A stretch of DNA of 5,231 bases from an uncultured bacterium. GTDB lineage: Bacteria; Pseudomonadota; Gammaproteobacteria; Burkholderiales; Burkholderiaceae_D. Of this stretch, positions 1 through 5,231 are shown one piece after another (within the stretch, counting starts at the first letter, position 1; the number at the start of each line of letters is the position of its first letter). The notes under the pieces were generated by a model. That model ran no database searches. It was not told where the DNA came from and was given only the letters and a program-made list of their open reading frames with translations. The position numbers were made by a program, and so were the translations under genes. The stretch lies in contig CAIQLE010000412.1 in NCBI GenBank assembly GCA_903872555.1, forward strand, positions 1-5,231, given 5' to 3'.

Positions 1-362
1 GATTTATTCACCACCAGCATGACCTGACGGCCGGCCTTGCGCAGAAAATCCGTAATCGTCTTGTCGTGTGGCGTCAGTCCCTGACGGCCATCAACGATGA
101 AAATCACGATATCCGCTTCGACCACAGCCTGCTTAGTCTGCTTGGCCATTTCATACATGATGCCTTCTTTGGCTACAGGCTCGAAACCGCCTGTATCAAT
201 CACCAGAAAAGGTCGTTTGCCGACACGGCCTTCACCATAGTGACGGTCACGGGTCAGGCCAGGCAGATCGGCAACCAACGCATCACGCGAGCGCGTGAGA
301 CGGTTGAACAAGGTGGATTTGCCGACGTTAGGTCGGCCAACTAAGGCAATTACCGGCTTCAT
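1..362 (-). CDS. der: Ribosome-associated GTPase Der (EngA), N-terminal 120 residues, cut by window edge
   Basis: Der is an essential GTPase with two tandem G domains and a KH-like C-terminal domain, acting in 50S ribosomal subunit assembly. The visible part is most of G domain 1. It has the P-loop GRPNVGKST (residues 9-17), a switch I region around GLTRDR with candidate G2 Thr37, the G3 motif DTGG (56-59), and the start of the G4 motif (N119, K120, followed by a Ser codon cut after two bases). The ATG at 362 puts the P-loop where family members have it, with the typical opening [16 protein letters not shown]. The second G domain and KH-like domain lie outside the window; family members are about 440-490 aa. 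The gene starts 28 nt after the bamB stop in the same orientation. Its Shine-Dalgarno is weak (AAAGA about 7 nt upstream), and a small hairpin fills most of the gap. Identification is secure; completeness cannot be judged. Confidence 0.97.
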   Translation of the reverse strand, partial: MKPVIALVGRPNVGKSTLFNRLTRSRDALVADLPGLTRDRHYGEGRVGKRPFLVIDTGGFEPVAKEGIMYEMAKQTKQAVVEADIVIFIVDGRQGLTPHDKTITDFLRKAGRQVMLVVNK

Positions 363-374
363 GGAATCTTTGTG

Positions 375-391
375 GGAAGCTTGACGCTTCC
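375..391 (-). other. Small hairpin in the bamB-der gap
   Basis: On the transcribed strand, GGAAGC, a five-base loop GTCAA, and GCTTCC form a perfect 6-bp stem. The 5' arm starts on the last base of the bamB TAG stop codon, and the 3' arm ends 12 nt before the der ATG. No U-tract follows, so it does not look like an intrinsic terminator. The 5' arm contains an AGGAAG Shine-Dalgarno-like run that the stem would hide, but it is about 23 nt from the der start, too far to serve it directly. A role in RNA processing, stability or bamB-der coupling is possible. A chance inverted repeat of this size is also quite possible. Confidence 0.35.
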
Positions 392-1548
392 TATTCGGTG
401 GAGATGGCAATCAGCTTGCCATCTTGTGTTTGCACGATCAGATTCGATCCTGCAACAACGGGGGTCGCGCTGATGGCGCTGCTACCCGTGCTGACTCGAG
501 CGAGCATCGCGCCTTCTTCGCGCGACAGAAAATGTACATAACCTTCACGGTCGCCAACAACTACAGCACGACCAAACGATACGGGTGCCGACAGATGACG
601 CCATCCCAAACTGGTATTGCGCCACAGGCTGCTGCCGGTATCACGCGAAAAAGCCATCAGGTTGCCACGTTCATCAGCAGCGAACACATAACGCTGATCT
701 ATGCCGGGGCCGACTTCGGCAGACAACTCACGCGCCCAGCGTACCGTGCCATTACCTGCGTCTGCACATGCAAGACGTCCCTGATAAGCGGCAGCACAGA
801 TATCACGGCCCAACATGACGGGCTTACCAGAGACATCGGCAACACGTTCAAGCTCAGTCGCACCGCGCGGCTCTGCGATGGGCACTTCCCAACGCGCCAC
901 TCCGGTGATCACAGACAAGGCCAGTAAACGACCTGCAGGCAATGCCACATAAGCCAGACCATCATTCACCAAAATGCCGGGGGCATTGCGCAATGAGAGT
1001 GCCGGTGCCGTACGCTGCACAAACCAGCGACGTGCGCCGGATTCAGCCTCATAGGCAGAAATTTTATTGTCCATGCTGCGCACCACCACCGTGCCATTAC
1101 CTACGGCTGGTGCCGACAGAATTTCAGTCGAGGCCTGCGCCTTCCAGCGCTGCTTGCCTGTGCTGGCATCGAATGCCAGGATCAGGCCATCGGTTCCGGC
1201 AACGACAACGATATTGCCATCACTGCCTACACCTGCCGTGATCCCTGTGCCTGCCTGGATACGCCATACGGTCTTACCGTTACCAGCATCAATGCAGATC
1301 ACTTCACCATCGGCGCTGGCTGCGTACAACTGATTGCCCGACACCACCGGAGAAAGCAAATAATCACCCGCTTTGCCCAGACTCGCACTCCAGACCGTGC
1401 GCGTTGCCATCGTTGACTTGAAGCTCACCAGCGGCGCAGCTTCATTGCGCGCCTTCTTACTGGAGAAAAAATCCAGCGACGAGCAGGCGCTCAGCAGCGT
1501 CAGGCCAGACAAAGCAGCAATAGAGGCAATACGTGGGATAAGGCGCAT
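391..1548 (-). CDS. bamB: Outer membrane protein assembly lipoprotein BamB
   Basis: BamB is the beta-propeller lipoprotein of the BAM complex; it binds BamA and helps deliver and insert outer-membrane beta-barrel proteins. The 385-aa product (E. coli 392) has a lipoprotein signal: a basic start with Arg2 and Arg6, a hydrophobic core, and lipobox L19-S20-A21-C22. Ser at +2 rather than Asp predicts Lol export to the outer membrane. The rest is a series of PQQ/WD40-like propeller blades with repeating D-x-x-x-G-x-x-x-W elements (e.g. near residues 87-95, 127-135, 263-271, 303-309). LSLR (184-187) matches the E. coli L192/L194/R195 region reported to contact BamA. The E. coli D246-x-D248 pair aligns to D238-x-S240 here, so only the first Asp is kept. 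An in-frame ATG 17 codons upstream (1599) overlaps yfgM and would bury the signal peptide. I prefer the ATG at 1548 because AGGAG lies 6 nt before it. It follows yfgM by 13 nt. C251 and C261 lie on neighbouring strands of one blade. Confidence 0.96.
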   Translation of the reverse strand: MRLIPRIASIAALSGLTLLSACSSLDFFSSKKARNEAAPLVSFKSTMATRTVWSASLGKAGDYLLSPVVSGNQLYAASADGEVICIDAGNGKTVWRIQAGTGITAGVGSDGNIVVVAGTDGLILAFDASTGKQRWKAQASTEILSAPAVGNGTVVVRSMDNKISAYEAESGARRWFVQRTAPALSLRNAPGILVNDGLAYVALPAGRLLALSVITGVARWEVPIAEPRGATELERVADVSGKPVMLGRDICAAAYQGRLACADAGNGTVRWARELSAEVGPGIDQRYVFAADERGNLMAFSRDTGSSLWRNTSLGWRHLSAPVSFGRAVVVGDREGYVHFLSREEGAMLARVSTGSSAISATPVVAGSNLIVQTQDGKLIAISTE

Positions 1549-1554
1549 CTGCAG

Positions 1555-1559
1555 CTCCT
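1555..1559 (-). promoter_or_regulatory. Strong ribosome binding site that fixes the bamB start
   Basis: AGGAG on the minus strand is followed by a 6-nt spacer and the ATG at 1548. It lies in the 13-nt gap after the yfgM TAA. It is the only near-consensus Shine-Dalgarno at a gene start in this window, and it decides for the shorter BamB with an intact lipoprotein signal over the upstream in-frame ATG at 1599. Confidence 0.85.
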
Positions 1560-1561
1560 GA

Positions 1562-2209
1562 TTAACCGGCTTTGGCAGCAGAGCCACCCAGCGCATCAAG
1601 CTTCAGCTGTATCAACTGGCGCGCAGGATTTTTGATTTCTGTTTTTTCGAGTGCCAGCTGATAAGCGGCACGCGCTTCTTCAGTCTTGTTCTGCGCCAGC
1701 AGCAAATCACCGCGACGGTCTGCGATCAGTGCGGCAAACTGTTCAGGAAAATCGCCCGACAACAGTTTCAAGCCTTCGTCATAGGCTTTCTCATCCAGCA
1801 ACAGGCCAGCCAGACGGATGCGAGCAATCGCCTTGAATTCTTCTGTGCGGCCATGCTCGACCACCCACTGCAGATTCGCTTTGGCTGCTTTCAGGTCATT
1901 GCCCTCATAGGCGGCCTTGGCTGCTACCAGTGAACCCATCTGCGCGTAGGGGGTGCTGCTGAAGCGGTCTTTCATGTCAGACGTTGCACGCGCCACCTTG
2001 CTCAGGTCCTTGGCTTCAGCTGCCTTGACGATTTCTTCATACAGCACAGCGCCCTTGGCGGCCTGATCGCGGTTGTAAAACTTCCAGCCTGACCATGCTG
2101 CAAAGACAGCTAATGCCGCTGCCACCACCCAGGTGACCAGATTGCCGTATTGATTCCACCACGCTTTGAGGGTTGCGAGCTGTTCTTGTTCTTCGAGATC
2201 GTATGCCAT
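1562..2209 (-). CDS. yfgM: YfgM family membrane-anchored TPR-like protein, periplasmic chaperone network
   Basis: In E. coli, YfgM is an inner-membrane protein with a periplasmic TPR-like domain. It associates with PpiD and the SecYEG translocon, assists proteins leaving the translocon, and affects the Rcs stress response. The 215-aa product has the family layout. A short charged cytoplasmic N-terminus (MAYDLEEQEQL) is followed by a conserved Trp-rich stretch (KAWWNQYGN, 15-23). One membrane segment spans about 22-41, and an Ala/Leu-rich helical periplasmic region with TPR-like helix pairs runs from about 47 to 205. No catalytic motif is visible, as expected. The ATG at 2209 gives the canonical N-terminus. 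It lies 22 nt after the hisS stop and lacks a clear Shine-Dalgarno; the nearest upstream sequence is AT-rich, preceded by ACCTCC. Translation probably depends on ribosomes finishing hisS. It sits just before bamB, the usual arrangement, which fits a shared role in envelope protein biogenesis. Confidence 0.93.
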   Translation of the reverse strand: MAYDLEEQEQLATLKAWWNQYGNLVTWVVAAALAVFAAWSGWKFYNRDQAAKGAVLYEEIVKAAEAKDLSKVARATSDMKDRFSSTPYAQMGSLVAAKAAYEGNDLKAAKANLQWVVEHGRTEEFKAIARIRLAGLLLDEKAYDEGLKLLSGDFPEQFAALIADRRGDLLLAQNKTEEARAAYQLALEKTEIKNPARQLIQLKLDALGGSAAKAG

Positions 2210-2224
2210 AGTCGTTTAAATAAT

Positions 2225-2291
2225 GGAGGTTTCAGTGATGGGTATGAATTTGTCCTGCATGCAGGTGGCCGTGCTCATGCTCGTCACCTCC
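2225..2291 (-). repeat. Inverted repeat bracketing the His-rich 3' end of hisS, with a central palindrome
   Basis: On the transcribed strand GGAGGT (2291-2286) is perfectly complementary to ACCTCC (2230-2225). The 55 nt between them hold exactly the 17 codons of the His-rich HisRS tail, the TGA stop and one extra base. In the middle, CCTGCATGCAGG (2254-2265) is a perfect 12-bp palindrome that could fold as a 4-bp stem with a CAUG loop. The outer pairing would lock a Shine-Dalgarno-like GGAGGT inside hisS against the sequence just before yfgM. The pairing is visible in the sequence; folding and function are inference, and 6-bp matches at this distance can be chance. Confidence 0.4.
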
Positions 2292-3602
2292 GGTAATCTG
2301 ATCGATCAGATAATCAATCAGGCTGTCCTGAGGCACGCTGTGCTGATTGCTGGCGTTGTCAGCGTCACGCAAATGCTTAACGGTTGCCGTACTGTTGGCG
2401 ACTTCATCTTCGCCTATGATCACCGCAAACGCCGCGCCACTGGCATCGGCACGCTTCATCTGTGACTTGAAGCTGCCTGCACCCGCAGCCGAGGCGCAAT
2501 GTAGCACAACATCCAGTCCGGCATCCCGTATACGCTCGCCTAGCACAAAGGCCTGCAACTGTGCCGCATCACCCTGATGCACGAGGTAGACGTCGCACTG
2601 GCTGCGTGAAAAGGTTTCGGTGGCGGCTTTCATCAGTTCCAGCAGACGCTCTACGCCCATAGCAAAGCCGACAGCCGGCGTGGGCTTACCGCCAAACATT
2701 TCGACCAGCGGGTCATAACGACCACCGCCACAGACCGTGCCCTGCGAACCCAGCTGATCAGTCACCCACTCGAACACAGTGCGGTTGTAATAGTCCATGC
2801 CACGCACCAGCCGTGGATTGATGGTGAACGGTATGTTGTTGTGACGCAGCAGGCTTTGCACGCCTTCAAAGTGTGCCAGTGATGCTTCACCCAGATAATC
2901 CAGCAACTTAGGCGCGCCATTCACCAGATCCTGCATGGCCGGATTCTTGGTGTCCAATATGCGTAGCGGATTGCTGTTGAGACGACGCTTTGCATCGGCA
3001 TCGAGTAGCTCGCTGTGCTGCTCAAAATAAGCAATCAGGTCCGTGCGATGACGATTGCGCTCAGCAGCATCGCCAATGGAATTGAGTTCCAGACGTATGT
3101 CTGATAAACCAAGATCGTCCCACAGACGCTGGCACAGCATGATGAGTTCGGCGTCAATGTCCGGGCCTGTGAAGCCGACCGCTTCAGCACCTACCTGATG
3201 AAACTGACGATAGCGGCCGCGCTGAGGACGTTCATGACGAAACATGGGGCCGGTATACCAGAGGCGCTTAGGTGCATCGTAAGTCAGGTTATGTTCCAGC
3301 ACAGAGCGCACGACACCAGCCGTGCATTCGGGACGCAAGGTCAGTTCGTCACCGTTCATGCTGTCAGTGAAAGAATACATTTCTTTCTCGACGATATCCG
3401 TGACAGCTCCCAGTCCGCGTGCAAACAATGCGGTGGGCTCGACGATGGGCGTGCGGATCTGCTGATAACCATAGCTCTTCAGCACCGATTGCACGGTGTT
3501 CTCAAACAGTTCCCACAGAGGCGCATCATCCGGCAGGATGTCATTCATGCCCTTCACGCCCAGGATCTTTTCAGTCTTATCGGTTTTTTTATTCTCTGCC
3601 AT
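2232..3602 (-). CDS. hisS: Histidyl-tRNA synthetase (HisRS) with a His-rich C-terminal tail
   Basis: HisRS is a class II aminoacyl-tRNA synthetase that charges tRNA-His with histidine using ATP (EC 6.1.1.21), as a cytoplasmic homodimer. The 456-aa product has the expected parts in order: the N-terminal VKGMNDILP element (16-24), TLRPE (88-92), motif 2 [19 protein letters not shown] (118-136), the HisA signature [15 protein letters not shown] (265-279, with Arg267 matching the catalytic Arg259 of E. coli), CGGGRYD (291-297), motif 3 [11 protein letters not shown] (310-320), and an anticodon-binding domain from about 335 to 437. Normal family similarity ends near residue 438. The remaining tail, D440 to H456, has seven His in 17 residues and makes the protein longer than E. 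coli HisRS (424 aa). The ATG at 3602 lies within the end of ispG (14-nt overlap) with only a weak AAAGA upstream, suggesting translational coupling. A run of seven A's near codons 4-7 lies in and beside the overlap. HisZ, the HisRS-like regulatory paralogue, is unlikely because all catalytic signatures are present. Confidence 0.98.
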   Translation of the reverse strand: MAENKKTDKTEKILGVKGMNDILPDDAPLWELFENTVQSVLKSYGYQQIRTPIVEPTALFARGLGAVTDIVEKEMYSFTDSMNGDELTLRPECTAGVVRSVLEHNLTYDAPKRLWYTGPMFRHERPQRGRYRQFHQVGAEAVGFTGPDIDAELIMLCQRLWDDLGLSDIRLELNSIGDAAERNRHRTDLIAYFEQHSELLDADAKRRLNSNPLRILDTKNPAMQDLVNGAPKLLDYLGEASLAHFEGVQSLLRHNNIPFTINPRLVRGMDYYNRTVFEWVTDQLGSQGTVCGGGRYDPLVEMFGGKPTPAVGFAMGVERLLELMKAATETFSRSQCDVYLVHQGDAAQLQAFVLGERIRDAGLDVVLHCASAAGAGSFKSQMKRADASGAAFAVIIGEDEVANSTATVKHLRDADNASNQHSVPQDSLIDYLIDQITGGDEHEHGHLHAGQIHTHH

Positions 3603-4854
3603 AACGCGTCTTTACATAGTCCAGCACAATGGCCTGGAATTCTTCAGCAATGCGGTCGCCACGCAGCGTGACCGATTTTTGTCCATCCACGAATACGGGC
3701 GCTGCGGGTGATTCACCGGTGCCGGGCAAGCTGATGCCTATATGTGCATGCTTGGATTCACCCGGTCCATTCACGATGCAGCCCATCACGGCCACATTCA
3801 TTTCTTCCACACCCGGATAAGTGGTTTTCCAGGCAGGCATCTGCTCGCGCAGATAAGTTTGTATGCGGTCCGCCAGTTCCTGAAACACGGTCGAGGTGGT
3901 GCGGCCACAACCCGGGCAGGCGATCACCATAGGCGTAAATTTACGCAAGCCCATGGTCTGCAAAATTTCCTGACCGACGATGACTTCACGCGTACGATCT
4001 CCACCCGGCTCGGGCGTCAGAGAAATGCGTATGGTGTCGCCTATGCCCTCTTGCAGCAGCACAGACAAAGCGGCAGTGGAAGCCACAATACCCTTGCTGC
4101 CCATACCGGCTTCGGTCAGCCCCAGATGCAAGGGATAATCTGAGCGGCGCGCAAGTTCACGATACACCGCGATCAGATCCTGCACACCCGATACCTTGCA
4201 TGACAAAATAATCTGGTCGCCCGCCATGCCCAGCTCTTCTGCGCGCTGTGCATTTTCAAGTGCCGATGTAATCAGTGCTTCATACATCACGGCCTGTGCG
4301 CTCCAGGGCTCAGCACGTCCCGCATTTTCATCCATGATGCGTGCCAGCAGCGCCTGATCCAGGCTGCCCCAGTTCACGCCTATGCGCACCGGTTTTTTAT
4401 GCTTGCAGGCGACCTCTATCATTTGCGCAAATTGCGTATCGCGCTTAGCGCCCTGCCCCACATTGCCTGGATTAATGCGGTATTTGGAAAGTGCTTCCGC
4501 GCACGCCGGATACTGCGTCAGCAACAAATGACCGTTGTAATGAAAATCGCCCACCAGCGGCACATCCACACCCATGCGATCAAGCTGATCGCGGATGTCA
4601 GGCACTGCAGCCGCAGCCTCTGGCGTATTCACCGTGATACGCACCACTTCGGAGCCGGCACGCGCCAGATCTTTGACCTGTATGGCTGTTGCGATTGCAT
4701 CCGCGGTATCGGTGTTGGTCATGGACTGCACCATCACCGGCGCATGCCCCCCCACCAGCACTTCACGTGAACCATGCGCTATGCGCACCTGACGTGTCAG
4801 GTGCCGGCCCATTGGGCCCGATGCAATAGCTGCCTGGGTATCTGTCTCACTCAT
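3589..4854 (-). CDS. ispG: 4-hydroxy-3-methylbut-2-enyl diphosphate synthase (IspG/GcpE)
   Basis: IspG catalyses the penultimate step of the MEP isoprenoid pathway: reductive ring opening of methylerythritol 2,4-cyclodiphosphate (MEcPP) to HMBPP. It uses a [4Fe-4S] cluster with electrons from flavodoxin or ferredoxin. The 421-aa protein has a TIM-barrel N-terminal domain, including VQSMTNTDT (42-50), INPGNVG (127-133), [11 protein letters not shown] (156-166) and LHLGLTEAG (242-250). The C-terminal Fe-S domain supplies cluster ligands C313 and C316 in ACPGCGRT, C359 in VMGC, and E366 in [12 protein letters not shown]. All four ligands are present, so it should be active. It is longer than E. 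coli IspG (372 aa), partly because the C316-C359 spacing is 11 residues larger. The start at 4854 lies 7 nt after the rodZ stop with no good Shine-Dalgarno. The ATG at 4812 (M15) also lacks one, so the exact start is less certain than the identity. The 3' end overlaps hisS by 14 nt. Confidence 0.97.
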   Translation of the reverse strand: MSETDTQAAIASGPMGRHLTRQVRIAHGSREVLVGGHAPVMVQSMTNTDTADAIATAIQVKDLARAGSEVVRITVNTPEAAAAVPDIRDQLDRMGVDVPLVGDFHYNGHLLLTQYPACAEALSKYRINPGNVGQGAKRDTQFAQMIEVACKHKKPVRIGVNWGSLDQALLARIMDENAGRAEPWSAQAVMYEALITSALENAQRAEELGMAGDQIILSCKVSGVQDLIAVYRELARRSDYPLHLGLTEAGMGSKGIVASTAALSVLLQEGIGDTIRISLTPEPGGDRTREVIVGQEILQTMGLRKFTPMVIACPGCGRTTSTVFQELADRIQTYLREQMPAWKTTYPGVEEMNVAVMGCIVNGPGESKHAHIGISLPGTGESPAAPVFVDGQKSVTLRGDRIAEEFQAIVLDYVKTRYGRE

Positions 4855-4861
4855 GAATGAT

Positions 4862-5231
4862 TTATTTCAAGTTGAGTTTAGCGACATTGTCATGCGCCGA
4901 GGCACGCAGATTAATGGCCTGACCACGAAGCGTGGCATCGACCCCTGCGGCATTCCCCACCACCAGCACAATCGGCTCGTTGATTTCGAATAATTCTGTA
5001 CTGCCAGCCTTCATCAGGCGCGATACGGTTTTACTGCCTTCAGGCGTCAGGATCTCGACCCAGGCATCTTCACGAAACTTGAGTTCAAGCGCCTGAGCAG
5101 CATCGATAGCATGAGGCGCAACAGGCGTCACCTGCTCAGCCACTGCGGCTACAGATGACTTGCCACCCCATGGCATGACAGCAATCACGGATTCACGCGT
5201 GGCCTGAATATCGACATTCGGCATCGTGGGC
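4862..5231 (-). CDS. rodZ: Cell-shape protein RodZ, C-terminal periplasmic part, cut by window edge
   Basis: RodZ is a bitopic membrane protein that links MreB filaments to the elongasome and maintains rod shape. The reading frame is open through the right window edge, so this is a 3' fragment of about 122 codons; the Met at 5224 is probably internal. About 44 residues of Ala/Val/Pro-rich linker are visible. They are followed by the RodZ C-terminal domain (DUF4115), recognisable from [14 protein letters not shown], the G-S-K-T-V and LMKAG elements, the conserved [17 protein letters not shown] core and the final NVAKLNLK strand. The N-terminal helix-turn-helix (MreB-binding) domain and the transmembrane segment lie outside the window, so cytoplasmic function cannot be checked. 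Its position directly before ispG matches the standard proteobacterial order. Assignment rests on the DUF4115 pattern plus context; another protein with the same domain is possible but unlikely here. Confidence 0.9.
   Translation of the reverse strand, partial: PTMPNVDIQATRESVIAVMPWGGKSSVAAVAEQVTPVAPHAIDAAQALELKFREDAWVEILTPEGSKTVSRLMKAGSTELFEINEPIVLVVGNAAGVDATLRGQAINLRASAHDNVAKLNLK

Noticed and set aside
66..344. 92-codon plus-strand ORF at the left end.
   Set aside because: It lies antisense to the Der G1 domain, whose P-loop and DTGG motif are unmistakable on the other strand.
424..927. 167-codon plus-strand ORF opposite bamB.
   Set aside because: It is a shadow of the minus-strand BamB coding sequence. 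The composition is Cys/His/Thr-rich without domain or membrane features, and no ribosome binding site is evident.
1549..1599. Longer BamB start at 1599 (adds 17 residues).
   Set aside because: It would overlap yfgM by 38 nt, has no better ribosome binding site, and would place a non-signal extension before the lipoprotein signal peptide.
2223..2465. Plus-strand ORF with a GGAGG (2225-2229) 8 nt before an ATG at 2238, looking like a well-formed translation start.
   Set aside because: It lies antisense to the hisS 3' end, the protein has no recognisable features, and the GGAGG is one arm of the inverted repeat around the His tail. The good spacing looks coincidental.
3198..3671. 157-codon plus-strand ORF opposite hisS and the ispG end.
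   Set aside because: It is antisense to strongly conserved HisRS motif 2 and crosses the hisS-ispG junction. It shows no family resemblance, so it is a codon-use shadow.
3742..4143. 133-codon plus-strand ORF opposite the IspG Fe-S domain.
   Set aside because: It is a shadow of the IspG cysteine-motif region, with no start signal or recognisable product.

Overview
The window is a tightly packed stretch of six co-directional genes, all on the minus strand. In the direction of transcription (from the right end of the window to the left) they are rodZ (3' part only), ispG, hisS, yfgM, bamB and der (5' part only). The gap between neighbours is never more than 28 nt, and ispG and hisS overlap by 14 nt. 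I see no promoter, intrinsic terminator, tRNA/rRNA, CRISPR, insertion sequence or phage gene. No stretch longer than 30 nt lies outside a gene, so this looks like the interior of one long operon.

The gene order rodZ-ispG-hisS-yfgM-bamB-der is a well-known housekeeping cluster of gamma- and betaproteobacteria. Moderate GC (about 50-60% in the lines I counted), the long IspG (421 aa against 372 in E. coli), a 215-aa YfgM and the overall protein sequences suggest a betaproteobacterium. An Oxalobacteraceae-like member of Burkholderiales is my best guess, from family resemblance only.

Layout: 5231-4862 is the periplasmic C-terminal domain of the cell-shape protein RodZ. 4854-3589 is IspG, the [4Fe-4S] enzyme of the MEP isoprenoid pathway. 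3602-2232 is histidyl-tRNA synthetase. 2209-1562 is YfgM, a membrane-anchored TPR-like periplasmic chaperone-network protein. 1548-391 is the outer-membrane assembly lipoprotein BamB. 362-1 is the first GTPase domain of the ribosome-assembly factor Der. Envelope biogenesis (RodZ, YfgM, BamB), isoprenoid supply for the lipid carrier and quinones (IspG), and translation (HisRS, Der) are thus co-transcribed, which fits growth-linked expression. Only bamB has a strong Shine-Dalgarno sequence; the other internal starts probably rely on translational coupling.

I do not see an undescribed multi-gene system here. The most unusual item is the C-terminus of HisRS, where 7 of the last 17 residues are histidine. 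That coding segment is bracketed exactly by a 6-bp inverted repeat and has a 12-bp palindrome in its middle. A second small hairpin sits between bamB and der and begins at the last base of the bamB stop codon.
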